64,000 nt of DNA. Source: Dallia pectoralis. Taxonomy: Eukaryota > Chordata > Actinopteri > Esociformes > Umbridae. The notes under the pieces are model-generated. The model searched no databases and was not told where the DNA came from. It saw only the letters and a program-made list of their open reading frames with translations. The translations under genes and the position numbers were made by a program. The stretch is from positions 4,784,535-4,848,534 of the forward strand of contig CM055728.1 in assembly GCA_029465975.1 (NCBI GenBank), given 5' to 3'. Positions 22,101-32,236 of the stretch are shown here, piece after piece (the first letter of the stretch is position 1; each line of letters opens with the position of its first letter).

Positions 22101-23932
22101 AGATTTTTGTAACATCATGGAGTTGAACATACAACTGTTAAAAAAATATGTTTGCTTTCAAAAATCGAAAAAAGAAAATCCGTTAAAAATAAAATGGAAA
22201 ATTAATATGCATCTCGGGGAAAAAATCCCTTCTATCATTTTTACAAGCTTTGGTTTACACTCAGAACTGTTAATGGCAAGGCCCTACAGCATCAACTGTC
22301 ACCTAAGCAGTGCACTGGTTTCTGCAGCTTTGTTTATTACTCATAGTCTATAGACATTAGGAGTTCTTTATTTGTGCCATTAGCAAGAATTCCTCTAAGT
22401 GCGCCTGAGATATTGTGCTTCTTAGCCTGTTCTTAACTAATTTTAGTGTTGAGAAGCTTCTCTCACAGGTGACCTGAGTGATTGAGATCATCAACAGAAA
22501 CTTGTATGCCAAACCAATTACACGATAGGCATCAGTGAGAAGGTTGAACTGTAACAGGGTGACAAACACAAAATGCATAGTTTTTGCAGCAGTAACAGGC
22601 CCTGTTCTCTAGCTCTACCTCTGGTTCTATATACGCAGTAACAGGCCCTGTTCTCTAGCTCTACCTCTGGTTCTATATACGCAGGAACAGGCCCTGTTCT
22701 CTAGCTCTACCTCTGATTCCATATTATGCAGGAACGTGCCCTGTTCTCTAGCTCTACCTCTGGTTCCATATACGCAGGAACAGGCCCTGTTCTGTAGCTC
22801 TACCTCTGGTTCCATATACTCTGGAATTGTTCCCTTTTCGCTGATGACATCCACAACTTTGAAAATAAGAAGTATTTTGAAAGGAAAGTCACAAGAGAGC
22901 TCTGCTCTTTCCCCCAGTGTCATGGGGTGTCTTGCTTTGGTCAGTACAGCTATTTAAGTGATGTTGAGGAGGGCACATATCATACTTCCTCAAAAGTATT
23001 ATCAAATCTAGGAAGTTGGCAGTGTTTTCAAGTGTATAAGCAGTCTCTGCTTCATCTCCTCTGTCACTAACACATTTGCCAATAACTTGTGTGACATCTA
23101 CTATGCGCCTGCCGCTTTTTCTTTACATGTTATAATTTCCAGTCAATTGACTTCTCACATCTGCCTTTTAAGCCATTAGAAAGTAAGCATCTGCACTATG
23201 TTTGTGGGCATTACTTTTTGCATGTTCCTCAATCCTCTGATGGACATATTTCCATGACCTCATACCTCCCTTTACGAAAGGACTATCACGTGCATCAGGT
23301 GCAAAAACACACAGAACAGTACAGACAATTGTTTTTTTCGTTGTAGGTCAACCACTTGTGCCTGTCTTCACTTCCCTCAGCATCTGGGCACTCTTGCACA
23401 GAAAACTGCACTTTTTATTTCACTGATTATTGTCTGATTATGTACTTATCGAAATTTAGTGTAGCTTTGGCTTACTTATCAGTCACACAGTAACTTAACA
23501 CATATATTTTTGTTTAGTGTGTGAAAAAACTAAGAGAAAGTAGGCGAGTCTGCCGGGCCAATTTAAGAGTGGGCAAATTCTCCTGATGGCCACTCCGGGC
23601 CGCCATAAGCCACTGGTTTCACATTTTTTCGAGATGCCACAATAATTATACAGAAACACAACAAATACTAATAGATACACACTAAAAATACTAATGGATA
23701 CAATTTGGTGCTTAGCTTGCCTGTCGCTAAAAACAATATAATACATTAAGTAGACACAAACTATTACTAGGGAATAAAGAAGAATATATATTTTATTTAA
23801 CCGTGCTTGAACGTCTGTTTTTTTAGGTTGCTTTGGTACCCAGGGAACAACCACTCTTTGTCCAAGGTGGACGCGGAGTCTGATGGCTTCATGAACATCG
23901 CTCTCTGGGTGATCCAGCACCTCACTCTGTAA
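6406..23932 (+). CDS. apeh: Acylaminoacyl-peptide hydrolase (APEH), complete, 23 coding exons
   Basis: A cytosolic serine peptidase of the prolyl oligopeptidase family (S9) that releases N-acylated, mainly acetylated, amino acids from peptides. Exons: 6406-6417, 7042-7171, 7267-7393, 8041-8128, 8263-8338, 8491-8582, 9204-9281, 9415-9552, 10350-10441, 10547-10587, 11036-11157, 11435-11495, 11590-11687, 11786-11837, 11970-12058, 12287-12422, 12539-12622, 12960-13040, 19109-19197, 19351-19541, 20763-20865, 21541-21647, 23827-23932. All introns are GT-AG and all phases agree. They total 2193 nt, or 730 aa, against 732 in human. Residues 1 to about 450 form the beta-propeller and the rest the alpha/beta hydrolase. 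The triad is Ser585 (GGSHGG), Asp673 and His705, each two positions before the human residues I recall. The start is the four-residue exon MESQ, as in human MERQ. Intron 18 is 6 kb and full of transposons. A polyadenylation signal lies at 24376. Confidence 0.96.
8600..8672 (+). mobile_element. tRNA-derived SINE fragment in apeh intron 6
   Basis: The stretch ending CAGTAACCAAAAGGTTACAG followed by GATTGAAATCCTG resembles the B-box half of the tRNA-derived SINEs typical of salmon/pike-type fish (CAGTAACCGAAAGGTTGCTGG pattern). The 3' part is replaced by the minisatellite that follows. Confidence 0.55.
8670..9013. repeat. 29-bp minisatellite, about 12 copies, apeh intron 6
   Basis: The unit contains AGTGTCCAGTCTGGG then TGTACTGTTATGA. 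Copies with GGGATG and GGGGTG largely alternate, so the array partly behaves as a 58-bp dimer. The first copy starts in the tail of the SINE fragment, and later copies degenerate. Confidence 0.95.
9204..9281 (+). CDS. apeh: apeh exon 7, diverged acidic/lysine-rich linker
   Basis: Twenty-six codons in phase, encoding SESPES..GDEEEGMKTEKKEE, between the KRPKAESFFQ exon and the GDQFVFYEDWGE exon. In mammals the same place holds a less charged segment of similar length (about 24 residues). The flanking exons are very conserved, so this surface stretch seems free to vary. Confidence 0.85.
9556..10303. repeat. GT/ACGT simple-repeat tract in apeh intron 8
   Basis: About 750 bp built from GTGTGT runs interrupted by TACGTACG, GGGCG and ACGGACG variants. 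Almost every step alternates purine and pyrimidine. It yields long spurious open frames on both strands (Cys/Val/Arg-rich or His/Thr-rich). It fills nearly the whole of intron 8, from just after the exon 8 donor to about 47 bp before exon 9. Confidence 0.96.
14100..14560 (-). mobile_element. Tc1/mariner transposase relic
   Basis: The minus strand encodes EETQNNCHSSSVWGS and later KKAHVQACLKFTNEHL..VFCSDETK, matching the Tc1 pattern KKAH..ARL.FA..H...W..VLWSDETK around the first catalytic aspartate. The rest of the transposase is lost, and the element has no clear ends. It is inactive. Confidence 0.75.
15040..16121 (+). mobile_element. Tc1-like DNA transposon, degraded, both ends recognisable
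   Basis: The left end has AACTTTTTCCACCTTTTAAT and the right end the inverted counterpart (ATTAAAGGTGAAAAA). Inside, fragments of a Tc1 transposase are in shifted frames: near 15180-15240 an RELPKHQR.LIVDRYQSG-like N-terminus, at 15532-15957 KHCGGSIVLWD, QHDNDPKHTSKSTKAWL and a final PDRNLIKHLWGDLKRAV. The DNDPKHTSK and SPDxNxIxHLW blocks carry the second and third catalytic positions of the DDE triad (D and N/E region). Stops and frameshifts make it inactive. Confidence 0.85.
18060..18600 (-). mobile_element. Tc1-like transposase relic
   Basis: The minus strand contains the reverse of AATGCTGCCTCCACTGTGCT, which encodes the K-H-S-G-G-S-I motif of Tc1 transposases, preceded by further decayed coding sequence. 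There are no clean ends. Inactive. Confidence 0.6.
19351..19541 (+). CDS. apeh: apeh exon 20 with the catalytic serine
   Basis: It encodes the nucleophile elbow GGSHGG (Ser585) followed by CHLIGQYPE and ARNPVIN..SM.GSTDIPDW, nearly identical to vertebrate APEH. The acceptor is an unusual purine-ending CATAAG after TTACTT. The donor is TG|GTAGGC. Confidence 0.93.
21541..21647 (+). CDS. apeh: apeh exon 22 with the catalytic aspartate
   Basis: It encodes VKTPVLLTLGEDDKRVPPKQ; the second D of GEDD (Asp673) is the triad acid by alignment to the family pattern G-x-x-D-x-R-V-P. The acceptor is CATTCAG and the donor CCG|GTATGT. Confidence 0.92.
22357..22580 (-). mobile_element. hAT transposase C-terminal (dimerisation) domain relic in apeh intron 22
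   Basis: The minus strand encodes SITQVTCERSFSTLKLVKNR followed by LRSTISQAHLEEFLLM. CERSFS..K.IK..LRS.M...RL is the hallmark of the hAT dimerisation domain, in the variety seen in ZMYM/TTF-type hAT-derived proteins. Decayed minus-strand remains of the same protein may continue to about 23470. No start, zinc finger or ends are visible. Confidence 0.75.
22583..22830. repeat. 46-bp minisatellite, 5 copies, inside the hAT relic
   Basis: The unit runs AACAGGCCCTGTTCTCTAGC then TCTACCTCTGGTTCTATATACG. It directly abuts the hAT domain and, on the minus strand, reads as a repeated E-V-E-L-E-N-R-A-C-S frame, so an internal part of the transposase-derived sequence seems to have been amplified. Confidence 0.92.
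23827..23932 (+). CDS. apeh: apeh terminal coding exon with the catalytic histidine
   Basis: It encodes LLWYPGNNHSLSKVDAES and ends at TAA (23930-23932). The histidine in NNHSLS is His705, the base of the triad. Intron 22 before it carries hAT debris and a minisatellite. Confidence 0.93.
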
Positions 23933-24375
23933 TTTTAGCAATAGCTTGCTAACCAGATGCTCATCTATAAAAATAGTGGGACGATCCACTGCTACAGGTG
24001 TACTCTAATCAAAAGGCACTTTTTATCATTGTATAGCTTCCATCTTCTATTTGAAGAATGGCTCCTGGTATTGCTTTCATCTTCTATTTGAAGAAGGGCT
24101 CCTGGTATTTCCTTACAGAAATAATCAAATGCAATCAAATGTTAATTTAAAAACACAGTTTTACGGGTTAACATTTCAATGTGTACATTGTGTGTGATTT
24201 AATGTGATTTGATATACAAAGTAAATATTTCCATTATTTTCACACTAGACACAATTGACCTTGTAATAGCACAGTCTAAAGTACGCATTTTACTCACTAC
24301 GTTCATTATTATGGTGGTTTGCAGATGTTTTGTACTTATTATATCTGGGTCTTTTTGTTGTGATTCCTTCAAAAA

Positions 24376-24381
24376 AATAAA
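24376..24381 (+). terminator. apeh polyadenylation signal
   Basis: AATAAA lies 444 bp after the apeh stop codon, the first well-placed copy downstream. Cleavage would follow at about 24395-24410. Confidence 0.5.
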
Positions 24382-25180
24382 TTGTCATTGAAAATAATGA
24401 TCTTCTGTCTCCCAATTGTCTTTCACTTTGCTGACTTTGAAAATTCTGAGTTAGTTTTTAGTTTTTGAGTTTTATGAAAATGAAATTAAGTACTTGTTGG
24501 TATTTTAAATGTTGTCATAATCTGAAATGCATATTTTTGTCACCAAAGTTTCTGTGAAGCTTTCACTTCTTTCCCCCCCCTGAATTGTATTACGTTGTTG
24601 TCTTACCTACTTCCTTTAAACAGCACTGCCATTGAAAACACTCTAGTCCTCTGTCTGTGCAGGATGTAATTTTTTTCAAAGCCTTGTCAAAAACCTTAAG
24701 GAATGCAGTGTAGACCTATTTCATTAAAACCAACAAACCATTTCTTCAATATTAACCGACTGTGGTTTATTGAGGCCCGAAAACTACTCCGGTAAGGATA
24801 TTAATATATTAACATCTCCATAATAGTATGCTTGTCAATATCAGATGTAACATCATGAAAACTAAACGAAATGAACATAATACTTATTATGGGAGTGTCT
24901 TATGATATTTCTTACATACACCTTACTCAATTAAATTTAAACTCAGTTCTGCTCAGTTCCTGACATTTAATACTAGCAAATATTCCCTGTCTTAAGTCCA
25001 TTAGGATCACCACTCTATTTTAAGAATGTGAAACGTTAGAATAATAGTAGAGATAATTATTTCAGTTTTTATTTATTCTATTTAGAAGACCAACTTGCAA
25101 CCAAGCTTGAACGTCCTGACTGATGTCCTAAAATGTTGCTTCAATTTATTTACATAATTTCCCATTTCTCACGATGCTAT
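24382..25180. other. Intergenic DNA between apeh and tlr9
   Basis: AT-rich, with no gene. Some of it may be the far end of the Tc1 element described next, but I cannot pin a terminal repeat. Confidence 0.4.
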
Positions 25181-25184
25181 CTAT

Positions 25185-25790
25185 TTTGTGAAGTGCACCA
25201 GTCTCTCCTGAGGCAAAGCACAGCCACAGCATGATGCTGCCACCTCCGTGCTTCACAGTTGGGATTCTTCGGCTTGCAAGCCTCTCTCATCCAAACATAA
25301 AGATGGATTGTTGTATCAGGACATTTATTCAAGTATGATCTTTGTGCCAGTGTGCAGTTGCAAACTTTTGTCTGCCTTTTTATGGTGGTTTTGGAGTGGT
25401 GGCATTTTTCTTGCTGAAGGACTTTTTACTGTGGATATAGAAACATTTGTACCTGTTCCTCCAGCATCTTTACAGGATCCTTTTCTGTTCTGAGATTGAT
25501 TTGCTCATTTCACCAGAACACCACAATGTGTCTCCTTCCTGAGCAGTATGGCGGCTGAACGGTCCCATGGTCTTTATACTTTTATGTTTGAAAATTGTTC
25601 CCAATAATAAACCCGACTTGAGAAAGTCTATAATAATTTTTTCTGAGGTCTTGGTGATATTCTTTTGATTTTCTCATGTTAAGCAAACTAAGGCACTAAG
25701 TTTGAAGGTACACCTTGAAATACATCCACAGTTACTTCTTCTGTTGGCTCATATTATGACAAGTAGCTTATCACAAGGTTCTAAACACAT
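25185..25790 (-). mobile_element. Tc1-like relic just upstream of tlr9
   Basis: The stretch with CACAGCATGATGCTGCCACC then TCCGTGCTTCACAGTTGGGAT is the reverse complement of the Tc1 K-H-G-G-G-S-I-M region. The sequence following 25690 (AAACTAAGGCACTAAGTTTG then AAGGTACACCTTGAAATACATCC) resembles the 5' untranslated end of teleost Tc1 copies. It ends about 150 bp before the tlr9 coding exon. Confidence 0.7.
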
Positions 25791-25939
25791 ACTTTTCAGG
25801 ATTGTTTCAAACTGTATCATTTGAAACCAATTGCTTGTCTTGAATCTGAACTTAACCGAACTATGACTTGGCAAGAATTTTAATTCATTGTACTCATGTA
25901 TTTTATATCCTGTGTGTTTTTTTTCTTCCTGTCCAGGCC

Positions 25940-28570
25940 ATGGTGGAATATAGAGTGCTCTTTTGTCTACTGCTACCAGCTGTCAGTACTACACATTTTA
26001 AGTTTTTCCCCTGTGACAACAACCCAGACTTCAGTGTAGTAAACTGTTCTCGAAGGGCGCTGGCCCACATCCCTCTGATCAGGTCAGCCTCTGTACACAT
26101 GCTTGACCTGAGCTCTAACAGGATCCGGTATATTGGGAAGGATGCATTATCTGGTGTTCCAAACCTTAAGACTCTGAGCATTGCATGGAATTGTCTTCCA
26201 GGTCTTTTGAAAGCCCTAGGGTCTCCGTCATGTAGTTTGGAGATCCACAGGGATGCCTTTATGGGTCTCAAGAACCTCACATGCCTCCAACTGGCTGGGA
26301 ACAGCCTTACCTCTCCCCTACCCAGGCTACCTGAAAGCCTAACAATCCTTAATCTGGAATTGAACCATCTGTACAACATAAGTCAGCCCTTCGGCACTCC
26401 AAATCTCCAGGTGCTGCTGCTCACAAAGAATTGCTACTATGCTAACCCCTGCAACCAGTCCTTTCACATTGATGAGGCAGTTTTTAGCGAGCTTACTCAG
26501 CTGAATACCCTCAACCTGGGTTTTACTAATGTAACTTCCATTCTCCCTGGACTGCCTCACTCTCTGACTAAGCTGGTCTTGAATGAGAATAAGATCGCTG
26601 TTTTAGATGGGTGGGTGTTCCCTAACCTGACCCGACTTGAGGATCTTGACCTTGGCTGGAACTGCCAGCGCTGTGACCATGCTGCTCAACCCTGCTTTCC
26701 CTGTAAAAACAATGCCTCCCTTAAAATCAACCCAAGCGCTTTCTATGCCCAGAACAACTCCCTGAAATACCTCAGCCTCAGGGGGAACTCCCTTCGCAAC
26801 ATCCCAGAAGGCCTCTTCAGTCCCTTAGTAAATCTATCAGGACTGGACCTGTCAGACAACCTACTGGCCTATGCCATACGCAATGGAACCTTCTTTGAGG
26901 AACTATGCCATCTGACGTGGATCAGCCTAATCTACAACTATGAGCCAATGAAAACATTTTCTAAATTGATCTTGTCTCCCAAAATCATCGTCATGTCTGG
27001 TCTGAAACATCTTCTCCTCAGTGGGAATTTTTTCCTAACTGTCCCAGTGAAAACTCTGAGGCTTCTGTCCAAGTTATATCAGCTGGAGTTCCTAGAGCTG
27101 CGGATGAACTTCATACGTTACTGTAATCTAAGTGTCCTGGCTCAGTTACCTGCTCTGAAAAACGTGGACCTTTCCCAGAACCAGCTGCAATTCCTCCCAG
27201 ACTGTTCCAAACCGTTGTTTCCTGGGCTCCAGGAAGTCCATGCTACAGTGGACCTTCAGAACCGACCCATGATGCTACATGACCAGAGGTCTATCGAAGA
27301 GGACCTGAGGGATCCAATAAATCATATAGTCCCAGTAGCCAACCCAGGGCCAAACCCAGCAGGAATTCTGAAAATGTATTACAACGAAATACCAACTATG
27401 TGGTCCTTTAAGAATAGTCTCTGCAATGACTCCATATATTATGACCTTTCCCAAAACAACATCCTCACACTCAACAGTCATTTGTTCGTAGGTATGGAGA
27501 AGGCAGTCTGTTTGGATCTCTCTTATAACTACATAAGCCAGAGCTTAGATGGAGGACAGTTTACCCACTTGGTCAATCTGACTTACCTCAATATGGATCA
27601 CAACAGGATAGATCTTTACTATGCATATGCCTTTCAGGAACTTAATAACACTTTAAAAGTTTTGGACCTCAGCAACAACCCATTTCATTTCCTAATGAGA
27701 GGTATGGGTCATCGCTTTGAGTTTATACAGTACCTCTACCATCTAGAAGCACTAAGTCTGTCTGACAACAGCATTGGGATGCGGATAGATCATAGACTGT
27801 ACAGCAACTCACTCCGATACCTTTATTTTGCTGGAAACAACCTGGACCTCATGTGGGACACTAGAACCAATGACTACATCACCTTTTTTCAGAACCTAAC
27901 CAACCTTATCTACCTGGATATCTCAAGAAACAATCTTAGGTCTCTATCACCAGAAGCTATCTGTAACCTGCCTGTTAGCCTCCAAGCACTGCGGGTCAGT
28001 GACAACAACTTGTACTTTTTCCCCTGGGATAACATCACAGCGCTAGATAATCTAACTCACCTTAATCTTAGTGGAAACCAACTCTCTAAATTGCCCAACA
28101 AAGTCATACTTTTTGGTGCAAAGTTTAAGCTTTTGGACCTGAGTTACAACCATATCAATGTTCTTCCTGAAGACTTTTTCAGCAAGGCACTGACCTTGCA
28201 TGTACTTTACCTTCACCACAACAATCTCAAGCTGTTAGATCACCAGTCCCTACCTGGCCCTCTAGAGAATGGCAGCGCCCTCAAGATCCTCACTCTGCAT
28301 GACAACCCTTTTGACTGCTCCTGTGACACTTCTTGGTTCGCGGAATACTTGCGTGCAAGCCAGGTGACGATACCCCTCATCTCCACCAATGTAAACTGCG
28401 GTTTCCCTGAGTCACAGCAGGGGAAAAGCGTGCTGTCTATGGATCCCCGCTCCTGCCAGGAGATCTATGGCAGCCTGACCTTCATCTGCACGGCTCTCCT
28501 CACTCTGGTGTTCACTGTCCTGCCCCTGCTTAAGCACCTATACGGCTGGGATGTCTGGTACTGCTTCCAG
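25940..28570 (+). CDS. tlr9: tlr9 coding exon 1: signal peptide, ectodomain, transmembrane segment
   Basis: 877 codons ending at TGCTTCCAG|GTATCT. The open frame reads on 18 codons into the intron to a TAA-free stretch ending at 28624, which is not part of the protein. Many N-x-S/T sites are present, as expected of an endosomal ectodomain. Confidence 0.93.
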
Positions 28571-29509
28571 GTATCTCTCCAAGTTTGTAATGTACTCCCT
28601 TCTGGTATTTCATTGACTATGTAATGTCAGTGATATATCAAAGTTAACTAGTGATTTTCCAAAGTTGCGCATTTGCGTCTGCATATAGTACATATTGTAT
28701 TGTAATATTGCATTTTCTAGCTACATATATTGCTTATTGCATATTCTCTTATGCTCCTACTGTTCATATAGTTAGTATCAGTCAAAACAAATTCCTTGTC
28801 TGTGAAAATTATCTTGGCAAATAATAAAATTCTGATCATGCATTTTGTACTCAATAGGTACTCTGGGCTGGACACAAAGGCTACTCCCAGCTGCCCGGGG
28901 GATACTCACAGAGCGAGTATGATGCTTTTGTGGTGTTTGACACAGAAAACCCAGCGTTGAGGGACTGGGTCTACAACGAGCTGTTGGTCCAACTTGAGAA
29001 CAAGGGTCAAAGAAAGTTCCGTCTTTGTCTAGAGGAGAGGGATTGGGTCCCAGGTCTGTCCTGCATTGAGAATCTCCACAGTGCTGTGTACCGCAGCATG
29101 AAGACAGTGTTTGTGCTGACCAGCAGCTGCAGGGGGTCAAGTGGTGGGGCAGCAAATGTTAACGGTGTGACTCGCCAGGCCTTCTACATGGTCCAGCAGA
29201 GGCTACTGGATGAAAAGGTCAGACTTTTCAGGCATTGTATGTTGTCCCTGAAAATAAAAGAATACAGGCAAACTCTTACCACTGTATTTGTTTCATCTGC
29301 AGGTGGATGTGGCAGTGCTTGTGCTGCTCGACAAAGTCTTTCCCAAGCTAAAGTACCTGCAACTGAGAAAAAGGCTCTGCAGGAAATCTGTTATGTCGTG
29401 GCCAAAGAACCCTATGGCCCAGCCTCTGTTCTGGAATCGTATGACAATAGCACTGTCCTCTGACAACATCAGTTTCTACGACAGAAACGTCAGTGAGAGT
29501 TTCATATAG
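25940..29509 (+). CDS. tlr9: Toll-like receptor 9, complete, three coding exons
   Basis: An endosomal receptor for unmethylated CpG DNA that signals through MyD88. Exons 25940-28570, 28858-29217 and 29303-29509, all phase 0, give 1065 aa. Residues 1-18 are a signal peptide. The ectodomain (about 20-840) has many leucine-rich repeats, the WNCQRCDHAAQPCFPCK loop matching the cysteine insertion of TLR9, and an undefined Z-loop near 450-500. One transmembrane segment lies at about 845-868, then the YGWDVWYCF juxtamembrane motif. The TIR domain starts at YDAFVVFD (898) with box 2 LCLEERDWVPG and box 3 FW near the end. The ATG follows a strong acceptor (CCTGTCCAG|GCCATGG), so a 5' non-coding exon lies upstream. 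The in-frame extension before it lacks an ATG. TLR7/8 are less likely because the cysteine-loop wording and gene neighbours fit TLR9. Confidence 0.95.
28858..29217 (+). CDS. tlr9: tlr9 coding exon 2: most of the TIR domain
   Basis: 120 codons from VLWAGHKGYS to QQRLLDEK, between TCAATAG and GTCAGA. It holds TIR box 1 (YDAFVVFD) and box 2 (ERDWVPG). A Gly/Ser-rich stretch SCRGSSGGAANVNGV is longer than the same loop in mammalian TLR9. Confidence 0.92.
29303..29509 (+). CDS. tlr9: tlr9 coding exon 3: TIR C-terminus
   Basis: It follows a CATCTGCAG acceptor and encodes VDVAVLVLLDKVFPK, LRKRLCRKSVMSWP and FWNRM..ALSSDN..FYDRN, ending at TAG. This is the conserved end of the TLR9 TIR domain. Confidence 0.92.
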   Translation: MDVAVLVLLDKVFPKLKYLQLRKRLCRKSVMSWPKNPMAQPLFWNRMTIALSSDNISFYDRNVSESFI

Positions 29510-31379
29510 GTAGATTAATAATCAAGTAGATTTACAGTGCTGTGATTGCCATGTGCAACCAGAGTTTAACATTTTCAGTAGCATGGTTAAGGTCAAATTA
29601 AGGTCAATTCAGGAAGGACACTACAGTTCCACATGCAATTGTTTTCTCCAATTTGTAATGTAATCTAAATAACATTTTCAATTGGAATTTTCTTAATTGA
29701 CTGGAATTCAGCACAAGCCTGGTCAGAAGTGGACTGGCTCCTCACATTGACCCTATATTTTAGATAACCTTTAGATTGTGTTGCAAATTAAAGTTGTATA
29801 TGAATTATTATGGTTACAGTGTATTGAAATGTCTATTATAAAAAAGTTACAGTGTATTGTCAGAATCCGATTAAAATATTAGCTTTTATTAGGTTGATGT
29901 TACTTTTTTATAATAGACATTTCAGAAAAATACATGCATTTTGTTGAATTATTAATTTAATTATTGTACATTTGTATAATTAGTTACTACATTTCTGGAA
30001 TAAAGGTCACACACGTGTGATAGACAGAACAAAGTATTGAATGCGTAGTCAATTCCATTTTTTACAGAAGTGAAATACAATCAGCTGAATAATTGTCATT
30101 GAACTTGGTTCCTCTGAAATCTGAATGTATTGCAGATATTTACCTCCATGTACATGGGGTAATAACTGCAAAACTTTGTTGAACGATTACAGCCACAAAA
30201 AGTATCTGTTTCTATAGGAAGTGAAAATAGAAAATTCGCATAATGTCAAGACAGCTGCATCAGTTAACCGTTTTAAAATACATAAATTCTAGGAAGAAAA
30301 TATCAAATTCCTGCTTGCTTCTATAACGGTGTGCGGCATGATACAATTCATTCATGCTCTGTTGTATCTTTTAAAATACTAAGCGTGCCCAGTTGAACTT
30401 GATTTTGGATCCAGATGCCTAGAATAAAAAGTAACTCTGGAATGGGGTGTATTGTTGGGAAACGGATGGCCAGAGCCTTTGTCATCATGACTGCTCAACT
30501 GTTTACAGTTTCAGTAGGATCAGAGACCAAAGTTACATGTACATTTGTATCTATTAGTCAATAGGGTCAAAGATTGTGTTCGAAACTTCCCATGTGATGA
30601 CCTTGATGTTATTGCATTACTGTGATATGTAAAGAAAACAAAACAGCAACTCTTTCCCGCCTGTCTTAAGATGTCATTGCAGAACGATGAGATTGACATT
30701 ATGGATAAAAACTAGTTTTGAGTCTTGACCCTCTTCCCTTCCGGATATATTTAGATACCTGTGATAACCACTTGTCCAGACATCAGTCATCGGGTTATAC
30801 ATTTTAGTAATTTTGCAGATGCTCTTATCCAGAGCCAAGCTAGATGCACACTGCCAGCTTGGTCATCCAGCAAATGTACAAAGCTATAGACTCATTGCAA
30901 AGAATTGGGAAACTGGGCACTGCAATTGTGAGATCTTGTCCTTTTTTTGCTATTTAGTGATTTTTAAGATGATGAGTAGAAAAGAGAAGGAAATCCTAGA
31001 TGCAGAGAATCTAAACTGCCATTGTTAGTGTCACTGCTCACTCGCTGCTAATCAGCATAAAGTTGAACATATCCCGACTCTCAAATGTTGAATTTGCTCC
31101 AGAGTGTAGCTCCGCCCACAGTTGCAGAGTCCCTAGCGTTCACTGGAAATGAATGGGAGCTCCTCTCTTTGTAGCTGTTACAAGTCAGCAGTGTGCACTC
31201 CCTTCACAGTTAGTGCATACATTTGCATTAGTCTTATTCACCGCCACTTCACTGGAGAACTTGTTCTACATACAGTAACATGACACCCAATTGTGGTTTT
31301 AATTTTCTGTGCCACCTACATTCCATAATGGGTTTTATAATTCCAACAAGTAGTTGTGTTATTCAGAAATGTGTAGAAA
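29510..31379. other. tlr9 3' UTR and intergenic DNA
   Basis: AT-rich. A short piece at 30818-30870 (GCAGATGCTCTTATCCAGAG) is the reverse of a common tRNA-SINE 3' tail. A stretch at 31070-31200 (TCCGCCCAC..TGGAAATGAATGGGAG) resembles a dispersed fish repeat. No gene is found. Confidence 0.45.
29999..30004 (+). terminator. Possible tlr9 polyadenylation signal
   Basis: AATAAA lies 490 bp after the tlr9 stop codon, the first canonical hexamer on the plus strand that I noticed. Confidence 0.4.
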
Positions 31380-31381
31380 TA

Positions 31382-32234
31382 CAGTGCTTTCAGATAGTAT
31401 TCACAGCGCTCCACTTTTTCCACATACAGCCTTATTGCAAAATGGATTAAATCATTTAATTTTTTATCTTTGTAATTCTATAAAAAAAGAAGGAAAAAAA
31501 CTTGGAAAGATACCACGAAAGTATTCACGGCCTTTGCCTTGACACTCATAAGTGAGCTCAGGTGCATACTGTTTTCACTGATCATCTTTGAGATGTTTCT
31601 ATATCTTGATTGGAGTCCATCTCATCTCATCTCTCACCTGTGGTAAATTGGACTTGATTTGGAAAGGCACACACCTGTCTATATATGGTCGCACAGTTGA
31701 CGGTGCATGTAAGAGCACAAACCACAATCAAGTCCTAGGAATTGTCTGTAGACCTTTGGAGACAGGATTGTATCGAGGCACAGATCTGGGAAAGGGTACA
31801 GACAAACTTCCCATTGGGAAGGTCCCAATGAGCACAGTGGCTTCCATCATCTGTAAATGGAAGATGTTTGGAACCACCAGGACTCTTCCTAAAGTTGGCC
31901 GCCCGGCTAAACTGAGTGATCGGGTGAGAAAGTCCTTACTCAGGGAGGTGTCCAAGAACCCAATGGTCACTCTGAGGAGAACCTTCCAGAAGGACAGCCA
32001 TCTCTGCAGTACTCCACCAATCAGTCCTGTATTGTAGTGAACAGAATACATGTTAAATTTTCTCTTAAAATTTGTTCTTAACTTTTCTGTAATCTATTAA
32101 AAATATGAAACAATCCTTTTTCACTTTGTCATTATGGGTTATTGTATGTAGAATTTTGAGGAGAAAAATAATTGAATCCATTTTGAAATTAGCCCGAACA
32201 GGTGAAGCGCTGTGAATACTTTCCGGATGCACTG
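31382..32234 (+). mobile_element. Non-autonomous Tc1-like element with TA target duplication
   Basis: Both ends form an inverted repeat of about 29 bp beginning CAGTGC and sharing AGTATTCACAGCGCT. TA flanks each end (31380-31381 and 32235-32236), the Tc1/mariner target duplication. Inside, 31830-32030 encodes the Tc1 helix-turn-helix part (VASIICKWKMFGTTRTLPKV then GRPAKLSDRVRKSLLREV), but the catalytic domain is missing, so the copy is an internal deletion derivative. Confidence 0.9.
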
Positions 32235-32236
32235 TA

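Noticed and set aside
25868..25939. In-frame N-terminal extension of tlr9 (ARILIHCTHVFY..)
   Set aside because: It has no ATG, and a strong polypyrimidine-AG acceptor lies between it and the ATG at 25940. The signal peptide starts well at that ATG.
28571..28624. Continuation of the tlr9 open frame past exon 1
   Set aside because: It is intron read-through. The TIR domain continues at 28858 after a proper acceptor.
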